This document shows positions 1-10,433 of a DNA stretch of 64,000 nucleotides, in pieces; the stretch's first letter is position 1, and each line of letters starts with the position of its first letter. Source of the DNA: Cenococcum geophilum 1.58. Taxonomy: Eukaryota; Ascomycota; Dothideomycetes; Gloniales; Gloniaceae. The notes under the pieces were generated by a model, which was not told the DNA's origin, ran no database searches, and saw nothing but the letters and a program-made list of their open reading frames with translations. The stretch spans positions 310,001-374,000 of the forward strand of contig KV748207.1 in NCBI GenBank assembly GCA_001692895.1, given 5' to 3'. The translations under genes were made by a program, and so were the position numbers.

Positions 1-854
1 CTGATCTCGCTCTTCCGCTTTCCGCTCATATTCCTCGGCTTCTTGCTTCTGCTCCTGATACTGTTTAATCTCCGCATTTATGGCACGGCGCTGGTTTAAC
101 TTAAAAGTCTGGTCATCGATAGCCTTCTCGCATTCAATTTTCAGCTGATCATACTCGGCCTTGTACTCCAGACTGCCTGAAATCTGCTCGATCAGCCGCG
201 TCAGATCTTTAGGCGACTGTGAGGCAACAGCCTCGACATCGCCCTGGAAGACGAGGAAGTTGCGTGCCTTGATGAGGATAGCTTCGGCCTCCAGCGCATC
301 GTTGTACTGCTTCGCCGTGACAACACGGTTGTTGATGCGGTACTCGCTCTGCCCCGCACTAGTGATGGTGCGCTTCCACTTCTGCTCCTCGCCCGCGTCA
401 TCCTCGTATACGGCCATGACCCATGCCGACTGCGGGTCGTTGCGCTGGCTGCTGCGCTGGGTGCCCTCGTCGTCGGACTCGGCGTCGCCATTTGCGACCT
501 GCTCGGTCGCCGTGCCGTCGGCGTTTATCTTGGAGGTGCGCAGCACGCGCCCACGGTAGACGAGATCGCGGAGGTGAGTGGAGCGCAGATGTGAGGATTT
601 GATACCCAGCACGAAGGATATGGCATCCATACTGCACGCGATTGTGAGATTGGATGAATGCTAGGATAGTGGGGTACCTACGAGTTGGACTTGCCAGAGC
701 CATTGGGACCGATGATGGAAGTGAAGTAGGAGTCACCGAACAGCAAGACGTGGTGGCCGCGGTAGGACTTGAAGTCTAGAAGCTGTCAATATAGTGTATT
801 GGGAGTTGTAGTAAAGGACATGCCCTTGAGCTCTAGTCTCACGAGTTTACCCAT
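1..854 (-). CDS. smc1: Cohesin subunit SMC1, N-terminal part (continues off the left edge)
   Basis: SMC1 pairs with SMC3 to form the ATPase backbone of the nuclear cohesin ring that holds sister chromatids together. Three exons (854-824, 775-682, 631-1) give an open frame of 252 residues. The N-terminus reads MGKLVRLELKDFKSYRGHH, with the Walker A motif GPNGSGKS at residues 33-40, followed by the SMC signature region SNSMDAISFVLGIKSSHLRS. From about residue 200 the sequence is charged and heptad-like (KAEYDQLKIECEKAIDDQ), the start of the first coiled coil. Frame stays open across both splice joins, and residue spacing matches fungal SMC1 only when the first intron is read as GC-AG. Codon use and base composition are normal, with no sign of RIP. 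It is transcribed divergently from the GPC1-like gene. The hinge and C-terminal ATPase half lie outside the window. Confidence 0.93.
632..681 (-). other. SMC1 intron 2 (GT-AG, 50 nt)
   Basis: Donor GTAGGT and acceptor GCAG interrupt a serine codon (TC/T) between GKSNS and MDAISFV. Removing it restores the expected SMC1 reading frame. Confidence 0.9.
776..823 (-). other. SMC1 intron 1, apparent GC-AG intron (48 nt)
   Basis: The only splice pair I found that gives MGKLVRLELK-DFKSYRGHH with the family's spacing uses donor GCATGT after exon 1 (31 nt) and acceptor TTCTAG. A GT donor inside the first codons (GTGAGA) also keeps frame but would delete the conserved VRLELK stretch. TTGAC, 8 nt before the acceptor AG, can serve as branch site. 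Confidence 0.7.
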
Positions 855-1598
855 TGCGCCGCGGTTCGAATAGCGGATAAGGTTAACAGAATTATTTGAA
901 GGGCGCAGAGATGGACGAATAATAAGGACGTCTTAGTCGTAAAGACGTTAATCGTGAATGATCATGGTGTGCGATGACTATGGTGTTGATGATATTCATG
1001 CCACAAACCATCTCTCCTTCGCGTCGCCTCTCGAAGCGCGTCGCGATGTTGGCTGCGGTCCGCCGTAGCGAACAGAGATGTTTTGATCAGGGCCCTGTAA
1101 AGAACACCTGCCACTACCTAGTTGTGCCAGTTAACAAAGACTCATTTCAAGGACTATACTGCAATATCTTCACTCTACACATCTGTACATTATTTGTTAC
1201 CATCAAGCCCTGTCAATGCAAACCCTCCTAGAGCTGCAGCGTAATCAGAGCCACCGTTTCACTGTAGCCTCGGTGTCAAAAACCCCCTATCCGCCTGAGG
1301 AAAAGTTACTGGCACTGCACTATGACGCCTAGAGCTTAAACTCCAATCAACGCACCCTCTTCAACCACGTCCTCGATTCAAACCTCAACGACAAAGACAA
1401 CCGCCTGCTGCTCCCCACAGTCACACGGCCGCGATCATAGGACCCTGTCTGCTTATCCTGTCATGAGCACTCAAGCCCTAATACATAGATAGACGAACTG
1501 TACGCCCCAATGTTTCCTTTTCCACCTTCCTCGTTTCCTGCTCGTCTGCAAAAAAAAGGAATGAAGAACGCAGATTACAAGATCACTGACAAGCCACC
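855..1598. promoter_or_regulatory. Divergent promoter region between smc1 and the GPC1-like gene
   Basis: A 744-bp spacer between two divergent start codons, so it should hold both promoters and 5' leaders. The stretch just before 1599 is pyrimidine-rich and then purine-rich (1500-1575), as is common in fungal leaders. I see no clear TATA box or recognisable factor site. A small open frame at 974-1231 has no family resemblance and I do not call it a gene. Confidence 0.6.
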
Positions 1599-3452
1599 AT
1601 GGCCGTAGGTTCGCCGCCGCGCTACTACCAGAAGCCCTCACATCGCCGCACTTCCTCCGACCTCCATAAAGTCGACGAGGAAGGCCCCGCCATGTCAGAT
1701 CCGATTCCCATACCTCAAAAATCCCTCCCGCAGCCCGGACCCGGGGGAACCTCAGAATTTTCAAATAAGCCTCTACCAGGCGACTCAAGCTATGGCTCCT
1801 CCGCTTTAATGGGAGACGGGTCTCCGCCGAACGAGAGCAGGGTGCCCGGTTTTCCCTCTTCGCCTCCAACACCACGCCTCTCGCGACATCCCTCTTTCTC
1901 GAATAGCAGCGCCTACAGGGATGATGCATCCGATGATGGCTCCTTCTTTCCGCCACTTGAGCGTCTCACCGTATTCGATTTCGTGGAAAACCTCGCATTG
2001 TCGCAGCGTCTCGAGAAAATTCAGACTTCGATCCAAGCCCAAACTGAGAAAGTGCGGCGGCAGCAACAGCGGCTCAAATCGACCGGACTGAACGCGAAAG
2101 ATCGTGTGGTGGACGAATGGCGCCGGCGACTGCCCACGCCCGACGAGCAGCTCGACAAGTACAAGAAGCGGATGCGCGAGGGCGTCGAGAGGTTGGGCAA
2201 GCGGTGGAACGACTCGAAGACTATCACACGGCGCGAGAAAGTATCTTTCATATGCGGCGTGCTTAATATATTCATCTCCGGGTATCTTGTCGGCGCGCAT
2301 CCAGAGTGGTTCCATTACTGGTACACGCTGCAACTGCTCTACTTCATGCCGATCCGCTTTTACACGTACCTCAAGAGAGGCTACCACTACTTTCTCGCTG
2401 ATCTGTGCTACTTCGTCAACCTGCTCTGCGTGCTGAGCATCTGGGTCTTCCCGAACTCGAAACGCCTGTTCATCAGCACGTACTGCCTGGCCTATGGCAA
2501 CAACGCCGTCGCAATCGCTATGTGGCGGAACTCGCTCGTCTTCCACTCCCTCGACAAAGTGACTAGGTAAGTCTATCCCCTCCTCCTTTCCCTACCATCA
2601 TACCCAACACCGCACTAACATGGCTCCAGTCTCTTCATCCACATCATGCCCTGCGTCACCCTGCACTGCCTCGTCCACCTCCTCCCGCTCGACCTCCAAG
2701 CGACGCGCTTCCCGGCCATCTACAACATCAAGACCTCGGAGCCCTCGTCCCCAGAGCACTACACGCTGCCGCAGATGATGCTCTGGGCCACGATCCCCTA
2801 CGCCTTCTGGCAGCTCTCATACCACGTACTGATCACAGTGCGACGGCGCGAGAAAATCGCTGCGGGACGCCCGACCAGCTTCACCTGGCTCCGACGCTCG
2901 TACGCGCCGACGATCCTCGGCAAATTCGTGCTCTCACTGCCAGAGTACCTGCAGGAGCCGGCCTTCATGGGCATCCAGTACGTCTACGCCTGCATCACCA
3001 TGACGCCCTGCCCGCTTTGGTTCTGGAGCCGGTGGGCCAGCGGCGGCTTCCTGGTTGTCGTCTTCATCTGGAGCGTCTACAACGGCGCGACCTACTACAT
3101 CGACGTCTTCGGGAAGCGCTTCCAGAAGGAGCTCGAGGCACTGCGGGCGGATGTCGCCAAGTGGCAGGGCTCGCCGGACATCGCGGGCGGTGTGACGCCG
3201 GGGAGTGTGACTACGCCGGGCGGGTTCATGGCGGGCGATGTGGCGGAAAAAAGGAAGAGCATGGGCAGCGACACGACGGGCGATGATGGCGGGCTGAGTC
3301 CGCAGCCGCTGAGCATGTGCGCCGCGGCGGGGTTGGCCGGGCTGGATGGCGAGGCGCGGGGGGCATCGTTGGAGCGCATTCCGCTGCTGGATGGGGCAAC
3401 GGGGGTGCGGGTTTGGGAGGGGGCGGAGGGGCTTGTGCGGGAGCGGAAGTGA
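1599..3452 (+). CDS. GPC1: Glycerophosphocholine acyltransferase 1-like membrane protein (DUF2838)
   Basis: Family role: GPC1 (yeast YGR149W type) transfers an acyl group from acyl-CoA to glycerophosphocholine, giving lysophosphatidylcholine for phosphatidylcholine remodelling at internal membranes. Two exons (1599-2566, 2630-3452) encode 596 residues. The start has a strong context (GCCACCATGG). Residues 1-115 are Ser/Pro-rich and low complexity. A short coiled stretch (FVENLALSQRLEKIQTSIQ) begins near residue 125. The DUF2838 core runs from about residue 216 to 490, with hydrophobic helices around FICGVLNIFISGYLVG, YTLQLLYFMPIRFYTYLKRG, YHYFLADLCYFVNLLCVLSI, MMLWATIPYAFWQLSYHVLI and GGFLVVVFIWSVYNGATYYI. 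The tail after about residue 500 is Gly/Ser-rich and probably disordered. Length is slightly above the yeast type because of the N-terminal extension. No disabling change is seen. It is the last intact gene before the AT-rich block. Confidence 0.9.
2567..2629 (+). other. Intron of the GPC1-like gene (63 nt)
   Basis: Donor GTAAGT at 2567, branch site CTAAC at 2615-2619 and acceptor CCAG ending at 2629 form a standard fungal intron. Splicing completes a serine codon (AG/T) and joins HSLDKVT to SLFIHIMP in frame. Confidence 0.95.
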
Positions 3453-3850
3453 TGAACCTGGTGCTAGAGGGGACTATAAGACGTGTAATATGTATGAGCG
3501 CTTAGGTTGCATGTAATCACGGCATTTTCTATTTTTCTTTGTGGGCGTGTTTGTGTCGGCGTTTGTTCGGCCTTTTTTGGCCTATCTCGTTTCTAGCGCT
3601 GCTTCCTTTTTTTTTTACCATGGTGTGCTTGGTTGGACGGTGTCTTCATGTCCTTTGCGTATGGGAAGAGATGAATGATGGATGGATATACCCCCTTGAT
3701 TTTCGCCGATGCGTTTCCGTTCTTTTCGCTGCTTTAGATGTAAGGTCGGGTGGGCTAGGTAGGGTTAGTTAATGCATACGAGCGGCTCGAGCTCTTCCTG
3801 ACTGCTAGGCTGGCGTTTTTCCTAGCACTCTCTTCCGTAACATTAATTCC
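3453..3850. other. 3' flank of the GPC1-like gene and transition into AT-rich sequence
   Basis: Contains the presumed 3' UTR with T-rich stretches (3529-3540, 3608-3617). An open frame at 3539-3772 resembles no family and is not called. From about 3850 the sequence becomes TA-rich with mutated transposon relics, so the edge of the AT block lies roughly 400 bp past the stop codon. Confidence 0.6.
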
Positions 3851-3907
3851 TACATGTGCAACGAAAGGCTGGATACAGTCGTTTGCGAAAGATCGTTTAA
3901 TCGCTTA

Positions 3908-3955
3908 AGCTGGCATCGCACCCCACTAAAATCCGTATAAGGTGCGATGCTAGCT
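3908..3955. repeat. Short inverted repeat (hairpin) at the start of the AT block
   Basis: GCATCGCACC at 3913-3922 is complementary to GGTGCGATGC at 3941-3950. The flanking AGCT at 3908-3911 pairs with AGCT at 3952-3955, with one G/T pair between. It could be the end of an old DNA transposon, possibly that of the Tc1-like relic next to it, but no partner end was found. Confidence 0.5.
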
Positions 3956-4039
3956 ATTTAAAGGCCTAGCAACCGTTAGTAAACAGCCGTAAGTGGTACC
4001 AGCCATTGCGGAGGCTGTACGGAAGTGCCTTTCAAAAGT

Positions 4040-4470
4040 CTTTGCCGCCAGGAAATTGACCGCCTTGGCTCACCGCCTTCCAAATCTAGATATCCTCCCA
4101 TTCGTCCTTAGGTGCTTTTAGGCGTCTTAGTGCCTCTGTAGCACCCTCCCTATACTTGTTACCTCCTTTAAGCTTAATGACCTTCTTAATATGCCTAATA
4201 ATCCGCTTAATCTAAGCCCGAATCCTCTACTGTTTAAGATCTCTCTATACCGCCTGCCATTCCTTTCTTGTAACCTCCCTCTGCTATAGCGCTCCCTTAC
4301 GCGTAGTGACCCTCTTTATATGCGACCAGCAAGGCTTAATTATATTTAAATTAGGAGAGTTACTATACTAAAGGAGGCGTTGAATATTCCAAGCGTTGTA
4401 TACGGTTAATTAATACTAGTGGGCGTTGTCACAGCGACTCAGTCAATTGAGGCACGAGCGCCGTAAAGAA
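4040..4470 (-). pseudogene. Tc1/mariner-type transposase relic (DDE domain)
   Basis: Read on the minus strand with stops ignored, the segment gives QDNAH-like and SPNLNIIKPCW-like motifs followed by HIKRVTTRKGALQQ, EWQAVWRDLKQ and RIIRHIKKVIKLKGGN. This is the layout of the second and third acidic blocks of fungal Tc1/mariner DDE transposases (QDNAP ... SPDLN.IE..W). Stops fall at Gln/Trp positions. The 5' part is not visible and probably ended near the pogo insertion at 4626. Family is clear, subfamily is not. Confidence 0.65.
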
Positions 4471-4625
4471 CGTATGCAAGCCTGTACAATTGGTAGTCTA
4501 TGGACTCGGATATCAAGATGAGGAGCAGAAGGTGGAAAAGGACACCTCTATATCCCTTAACCCGCTGGCGTCCATTGAGTAGGTGGTCCGTGCGGAACAC
4601 CAGAATCAAAACTATGCGTGTAGCC

Positions 4626-4671
4626 TATAACGTCGCACCCCAGGAAGCGAGCCATCCCCCCAAGCGAGCCA
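4626..4671 (+). repeat. Left terminal inverted repeat of the pogo element
   Basis: 46 bp matching the complement of 6678-6723 with only about one or two differences, including flanking TA. It contains the 10-mer AAGCGAGCCA twice, separated by a C-run, so each terminus carries a direct doublet. Confidence 0.9.
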
Positions 4672-6721
4672 TACGCGTCTGTACGCGTTCTTCTTCTTCA
4701 CCTGCCAAATTACACCCAAATTGAAAATTTATTGTACAAATCAATATATCACTTCTTAAACTGAGTTCTCGCGAAGCCGAAGCTACCATACAAAAAGCTA
4801 TATAAGACTTTAATTCGGGCGTTAAGCCATCAATTCGCAAAGCCTCTGACGTCTATAGCCTACCACAATCTACCGTTACACATCGCCATACTAGGCGTCT
4901 CCCCCGACACCTAGCTTATAAGACTATACTGCATTATTATTAGGAAGATTAAATTATTCAATGGATACACGAATGTTAGTCTTGGGGCCTTCTAATAAGG
5001 GTTAATATACTTCCTATAATAGCGGGCTCGTTCTTGGCAGAAGGCAGGGTAATAAGTAAGCATTAGGGGGAGAGATTTCTATAACGCCACGGGCTAGAAA
5101 CTATAATAAGTTGTTAATTGGATTGCTAGAGGGCCTAAAACGATAATCTAGTTATTATTAGTAACTAGTTTAAGTTCTTTTAAGGCGTATAAAATAAATA
5201 TTAGATTAAGCACTCTAAATTTATATCCAACTTTAACGAAAAAGGTGTTATACTAGGTATCGCAGCGATAGCTTAGGTGATTGTCTTAGGCAGAAATAGT
5301 AAGGAGAGGTTAAAGAATCGGTCTACTTAACACCCAGGATCACGGGAGTTAGTCTCTTTAATAGAGATAATTAACGCCGACGGCTCTTATCTGCCTCCAT
5401 TCTTAATTTAGAAGGGGGAGCAACACTAGGAGGCTTAGTATTAGATTACTAAGGAAAATAAGTAGGTTTATGGATATACCTACGCGCTTTCGAAGAGTGG
5501 CTGGACGGATGACTCGCTGGGTATATATTATATTAAATACTATGACAAACATACTAAGCACCTTGTGGAGGATGTTAAGGGCAATATTTAAAGCTACCGT
5601 ATGCTTTTAATGGATAATCATTCGAGCTACCTTACCTGGCAGTTTATTTAATATGCACTATCGCGCAAGATTATTCTAGTGGCTCTACTACCTTATTCAA
5701 CGTATAAGCTTCAGCCACTAGATGTAGGCTGCTTTGGACCTCTTTAGCACTACTACGGTATATAAGTAGACGACTTCTGTCGATATGGCCATGCAGGGGT
5801 TAATAAGAAGTATTTTATGAAGCTCTACCTAGTGGCGCACGTATAGGCGTTTACCTATGAGACCATTTGCAACGCCTGGAAAGCTACCAGTCTTCTACTA
5901 TAATCCTACCGCTGTTTTAAAGACTCTACTATGTATAGAGGACTCTATAGGCCTAGGAATAGATCTATTAATTACAAATATAAGCCTTTAACCCGTAAAG
6001 ACGCCTAAGACGGTAAAGGACCTTAAATCTCTATGAGACCAAATCGCTGAATCAACCACTGGCCGACCAGATGGTATGCTTGAGTCCCCTATACAGCAGC
6101 GTCTTAAAAAGCTGTTTAAAGCTACTATAGGCTTTGCCGCTAATGCGTATATACAGAGAAAGGAGAATAAAAAGTTTTAGAAGTTTAAAATTAATAAGAA
6201 AAGTAGTAAGAGACTCTTAAGTAAAGGTAGAATCCTTACCTAGGATAACGTTAATAGATTAAAGGCAGAGGATCTAGCACAGCAAGAGCTTACTAGCCAA
6301 AAGTTGGTTTAAAAGGAGTATAAGGAAGGGATATCTCTACTAGAGCTTAATGTTGCTTTATATACTAAAGCAGTATTAAACCCCGGCGAATATAACTAAG
6401 ATTAGGCGTCCTTTGCGCACGTCTTTAGGTATAACCCCTAGCCTATAAATACTTATTTTAATAGTATATTAATCTAGAAGGGGGCTTTGGAGGAATGTGG
6501 GGGTAAGCCATATAATTGGCCGACGCTAGGTGCAATATCACGCCCACAGCGTGCTCAAAAACTTCTAAGTCGTTTTCTTCTGTAATAAGAAGCGCAGTCG
6601 CTTTAATTTGGGCTATTTAGATTTAATTTATAGGCGTTGTGGAGTTTATTATTAATACATAGAAGTCTAGGTGCAAGTGGCTCGCTTGGGGGGGTGGCTC
6701 GCTTCCTGGGGTGCGACGTTA
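4628..6721 (+). mobile_element. pogo/Fot1-type Tc1-mariner DNA transposon, RIP-degraded
   Basis: About 2.1 kb bounded by near-identical 46-bp terminal inverted repeats with TA at both edges, as in the Tc1/mariner superfamily. It encloses one plus-strand transposase relic. The element sits just upstream of the piggyBac start codon at 6751 and beside the Tc1 relic. The termini are far better preserved than the coding part. Confidence 0.88.
4748..6520 (+). pseudogene. pogo-type transposase (HTH + DDE_1), pseudogene
   Basis: The N-terminal part reads LKLSSREAEATIQKAI and SIRKASDVYSLPQSTVTHR, the psq-type helix-turn-helix that opens fungal pogo transposases. The catalytic region shows MLLMDNHSSYLTWQFI, KIILVALLPYSTYKLQPLDV and GCFGPL followed by HYYG, the hallmark DDE_1 block around the second acidic residue. 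The C-terminal third is Lys-rich with KAEDLAQQELTSQKL. The initiator appears mutated (ATA). Many in-frame TAG/TAA codons stand at Gln/Trp sites. It would have cut and pasted its own element through the flanking inverted repeats, and is now inactive. Confidence 0.85.
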
Positions 6722-6723
6722 TA
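6678..6723 (+). repeat. Right terminal inverted repeat of the pogo element
   Basis: Complement of 4626-4671, ending CGACGTTATA. It has the same AAGCGAGCCA doublet on the opposite strand. Confidence 0.9.
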
Positions 6724-6750
6724 GATTTGATCAATTAATTACCATTAACT

Positions 6751-7851
6751 ATGCCTTTAAATCGTACCTCTAAAGATATAGATCTTGTTCAACCGACTTA
6801 ATACAAAGTTCCGCCAAATCAGGTTGCTAAAAAATCACCCCCCGAGCCATGGGAGCTGCCCAATTTTAAGCCTTTGCATATTAACAATTTCGACGACCAT
6901 AGCACCCTAAATCTACCTCCTACACTTAATCGAAACGATCCGTCCGCTATATTCAGCTAATTCTTTACTAGTAAGATCATTAATAAGCTGGTAGAGTGGA
7001 CGAATAAGTACACAGAGCTATACCCGTCGAATAATGTAGGCGAAAAGCTATGGGCCTGCCTATGGCAGCTAATATGCAAAGAAGAACTCTGGGCGTATTT
7101 TAGTGTGCTTATTTATATAGGCCTTACACATAAATCATCCATTAAGGATTACTAGGGTTTTTTAGACACCACTGGCTTGGAGTATATCGTCAAAAAATAT
7201 ATAAGCCGGATACGATATAAAGAGCTTAATTATTACTTTTGGTGTATAGAACTATAGTTAAATAATAATCCTACACTATAATCTACGTTTAATAGAGTTA
7301 ATAAGCTTACTAAATACATTTAGCTTACCTGTAGGAAGCTCTATAACCCTAGCGCCCACCTTATAGTTAATAAGACAATTAAACGCTTTATAGGCCACGC
7401 ATCTAAAATTATTAATATTCCTTTTAAACTAACGTCTAAAGGCTTTAAAATATAGATTCTAGCGAATAAGGGCTATATACTTAATTAGCTATAGTACGCG
7501 AAAGGTAATAAAATAGGCCTAGTTAATCTAGATAAAATATTTACTAAGGAAGGCTTTTTAAAGACGCAGGTAGTAGTCCTTAATCTTTTTACTTAGCGCG
7601 ATACAGAGTTAGATAAGCCACATTATTCTCTAGAAAAGCATATTGTTTAGCTTAATAATCTCTTTACAAGTATTAAGCTTCTTTAATAACTATAAAAGCT
7701 TAGAATTAGAGGCGTAGAAACTATTTAGACAACTAAAATAGAGCGTAAGAAGAAGAAAGGGGCGGAGGGCAATATTTTAGTAAATAAGTTAGTAGGTAGG
7801 GAGAAGAAGGTTAAAGTTCCTACAGAGCAAATTAACTAAAGACTTGCTAAC
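6751..7851 (+). pseudogene. piggyBac-like transposase, 5' part (split by Gy-1)
   Basis: Starts at ATG and stays in one frame for 367 codons if Gln/Trp stops are ignored. Recognisable stretches are FFTSKIINKLVEWTNKYTE, LWAYFSVLIYIGLTHKS, VNKTIKRFIGHASKI, PFKLTSKGFKIQILANKGYI and LQYAKGNKIG. These match the order seen in fungal piggyBac (DDE_Tnp_1_7) transposases: the first catalytic segment with an R-F-x-G-R/H-type motif, then the KP-x-GYK-x-W-x-L-x-x-GY segment. The frame ends at the Gy-1 target site (CTAAC 7847-7851) and resumes at 48738 without loss of frame. No piggyBac termini (TTAA) were identified. Confidence 0.75.
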
Positions 7852-8044
7852 TATCACGGAACTCCACCGTAGGGGCCTCTATAGGAGAGCCCCGTGCTCT
7901 TATATACACCTTACGTATAACTTATATCAGCTACGCGTAGGTATATTACCTCCTTACGCCCTTAACCCTTATGATTAATCGCGTAACGTCTTATAGACTC
8001 CTCGAATACATATACTTTATAGCCACTACCCCTATCCTATAACA
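7852..8044 (+). repeat. Gy-1 5' LTR (193 bp)
   Basis: Begins TATCACGG and ends CCTATAACA, RIP-altered forms of TGTTACGG...CCGTAACA. Near-identical to 48540-48732. The segment GCGTAACGT at 7981-7989 is complementary to the primer site just inside the element (8047-8055). Confidence 0.9.
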
Positions 8045-8240
8045 TTACGTTACGCCTTTTTTACTACTAATGCTTAGCCTATAACTAATTCTATATCTTT
8101 ATAATACTATAGACACTACTAAAAGTAGCGTATCTATAAATTACCTTACTTTATACTTCTAAGGAACCTATAATAGTAAGATAATATCCCTTATTAGCTA
8201 TTATATTAAACCTAAAGAATAATCTAATACCTATACTTAA
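8045..8240 (+). other. Gy-1 primer site and 5' leader
   Basis: The primer site ACGTTACGC (8047-8055) starts 2 nt past the LTR and pairs with LTR positions 7981-7989. The remainder is AT-rich leader without a visible gene, cut at CTTAA (8236-8240) by Gy-2. It continues at 30181. Confidence 0.65.
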
Positions 8241-8477
8241 TGTTAGCGACTTAGTTAATCGAGATATAAGCACGGCAAAAGGGTCGCGCAAGCCTATACG
8301 ATTAGATTGTTTATAAACGAGAATCTAAAGCTAGGGAAAGGAAAGGAGAAGAAGAGCAGCGCCGTTTGGTGTTTTATAAGATCTTCGCGTTACGTGATCG
8401 CAATATGCGGCAATCTATGGCAATCTGTGGCAATTTACCGGTGCAAAGTTCTGTCAAGTTCTGCCAGTGCTGTAACA
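8241..8477 (-). repeat. Gy-2 3' LTR and adjoining polypurine tract (8478-8495)
   Basis: 237 bp. In element sense it opens TGTTACAGCACTGGC and closes CGCTAACA. It is preceded by a G-rich polypurine tract (AGAGGGGGGG in element sense). Contains several short TGCCA/TTGCC repeats. The open frame at 8307-8522 on the plus strand is only an LTR artefact. Confidence 0.9.
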
Positions 8478-8554
8478 TTACCCCCCCCTCTAAAAAAGCC
8501 TGCCCTTAGGCTTTGTCGCTAAAAGTCTTAGTAAGAGAATCTAACTAATTAGAT

Positions 8555-8577
8555 AACTTTAACTGCTGGTTAAAGTT
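8555..8577 (-). other. Conserved 3' hairpin of Gy-2
   Basis: Palindrome AACTTTAAC / 5-nt loop / GTTAAAGTT between the pol end and the polypurine tract, 77 nt from the LTR. The same palindrome and flanks occur in Gy-1, Gy-4, its inverted half and Gy-4F. Confidence 0.8.
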
Positions 8578-8599
8578 CCTAGATATTTTAACACCTTAC

Positions 8600-10213
8600 G
8601 TAACTAAGAAATTTCTAGGGCGTTCTTGTTCTTATATTTTTTTAGTAGCTTATCGTCTTTATTATACTAGCATTCTATTTACTTATCTAGGTACTTTAGC
8701 GGTCTAGGTTTATTAGGGTAACAGCTATAAAACTTCTAAAGCTTATAGGGACTACCTATAAAGTTCTATATAGGGTACTAAGTAGGGTCTAGGTTATATC
8801 CTTTCCAACTAATATAATACTTTAACGTTTCCTTTATAAGTTTACAAGCTAGTACTTCTTTAATTTCCTATTTATTATCGCTATTAACTTAAATTAGTAG
8901 GGGAGGTTTATTCTTTTGTCTAGGTAGTAGGTTATTTATAGCTTTCCGTAGCTTATCCGGTAAAAAAATAGGGTGAACTTTAATTAAGCCTAGGAGCTTA
9001 ACCTTATATAAGTTGCCTATTTTATTAAGAATCTTATATAGTCTTACTATCTTATAGTCTAGCTTACGGCTAGGCCGTTTTATCTTCTAGTTCTTTATTA
9101 TAACCTAGACTATATCGCCTATAGTAAAGTTAGGCTCGCGCCTATGCTTATTCGCCTACTGTTTTATTAATTTCTGGGCCTTTTTTAGGTTTATACGGGC
9201 TACTTTCTAAGCTTCTTTTAAGCGCTTAGCGTACTGCTAGGCTTTCTTATAAGATAGTTTTTCGTATATAGTCTAGGGCCCTTTTAGTCTTTCCTAGTTA
9301 AAGCTTATATAGGGTAGGTAACCTATTTCTAGTTAAATAGGGGCAAATCCGGTAGAGTTGTAGGGTAGGGTCGCTTGGGCGTAGTCTATTAAGGGTAATA
9401 ATTTAGCTTAGTTATCCTAAAAGTAGTTAATAAAAGGCTGGAGTCTCTGGTCTAAGTATTAATTTATAATTTCCGTTTAACCGTCTATCTAGGGGTAATA
9501 TGCTGTAGAAAGCTTTAGCTTAATGCCTAAGATCTAGGTAAACTTATTCTAAAAGGCCAATATAAACTGCGGCCTGTGGTTGGATATAATAGTGTCTAGT
9601 AGTCTATAAATTTAGTAGACGTAGTAGATATACAGCCGGGCTGCCTCTTTAGTATTAATATTCTTATAATAGGGAATTAGGAACAGGCGCTTGCCAAAGC
9701 GGTTAACTAGGATTATAACTATATTATATCCGTTACGGTTTAGAGGTAGCTTATAAAAGTCTATAGAGATATATTACTAGGGGCGGTTAGGTATTAGAAG
9801 GGGTTTTAATAGTCCTAGGGTTTTATCTCGTGGAATTATAGACCTATAGTAGTTATTATAGTTCTGTATATAGCGGTTAATATCTATAATTATTTTAGGC
9901 CAGTAGTAGCGGTTGCTAATAATCCTATAGGTTTTATTTTTTTTTAGGGTAGGCCGTAGAGACCTAGGTATGTACTTTAGCAATAAGCCAAGTCCGTAAG
10001 TTCTGTTCCTCTACTACTACTAGCTATTTATGGTACTTAAGCAATCCACTTTTAAGGGACTATGGGCTAAAAACGTTTTTTGCCTTTTTGCGGTACTCCT
10101 ATAGAGAAGGGGCTGTACGGTTTACTTATAGCAGTTTATTAATAAGGTTTAGTTCTATAGAGTTAATAGGGCATATCTTGGCATCTAAAGAGTCTATCTT
10201 TAGTTCTGCCCGT
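8600..10213 (-). pseudogene. Gy-2 integrase and chromodomain region (pol, 3' part)
   Basis: Minus-strand reading gives the zinc-binding start of a retroviral-type integrase around 9983-9777 (RIISNRYYWPKIIIDINRYI). The catalytic core relic follows down to about 9100 and a C-terminal chromodomain-like tail to about 8650. Nucleotide sequence is closely similar to 50000-51200 of Gy-4F. Stops are mostly at Gln/Trp sites. The 5' neighbour of this piece is the RNase H end at 19433, across Gy-3. Confidence 0.75.
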
Positions 10214-10218
10214 ATTTA

Positions 10219-10433
10219 TATAAGGGATATTATTACGGACACCTTAGGTTGCCCTTAGGACAACCCCTAGATGCCCCTTAGATAGTCGCCAGTCACGTGC
10301 CGGAGGCACATGCCTGTAGTATATAGTCTCCACGATCCCAGAGGCCTTACCTCCTTAAGGATTTATCTCTCTCACCAATCTATCCTGTTTTAATCGTGTC
10401 CTTATAGCCCCCTGTCTATAAGATCCCCTTATA
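10219..10433 (+). repeat. Gy-3 5' LTR (215 bp)
   Basis: Begins TATAAGGG and ends CCCCTTATA, the RIP-altered pair TGTAAGGG/CCCTTACA. AAGGATTTA (10357-10365) is complementary to TAAATCCTT (10436-10444), 3 nt inside the element. A TATATA lies about 37 bp upstream of that segment. Confidence 0.92.

Noticed and set aside
161..736. Open frames in other phases over the smc1 exon (161-559 +, 201-491 -, 398-736 -)
   Set aside because: The smc1 frame on the minus strand explains the region with a conserved protein and two introns; the others are shadows.
974..1231. 85-codon frame in the divergent promoter
   Set aside because: No conserved motif and located in a promoter region; could at most be an unrelated short ORF.
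1471..2546. Minus-strand open frames opposite the GPC1-like gene (1471-1956, 1806-2546, 2021-2275)
   Set aside because: Antisense shadows of a GC-rich coding exon; no family resemblance.
3539..3772. 77-codon frame in the GPC1 3' flank
   Set aside because: Low-complexity, hydrophobic from T-rich DNA, no recognisable domain.
8307..8522. 71-codon plus-strand frame
   Set aside because: Lies in the Gy-2 LTR and polypurine tract on the non-coding strand.
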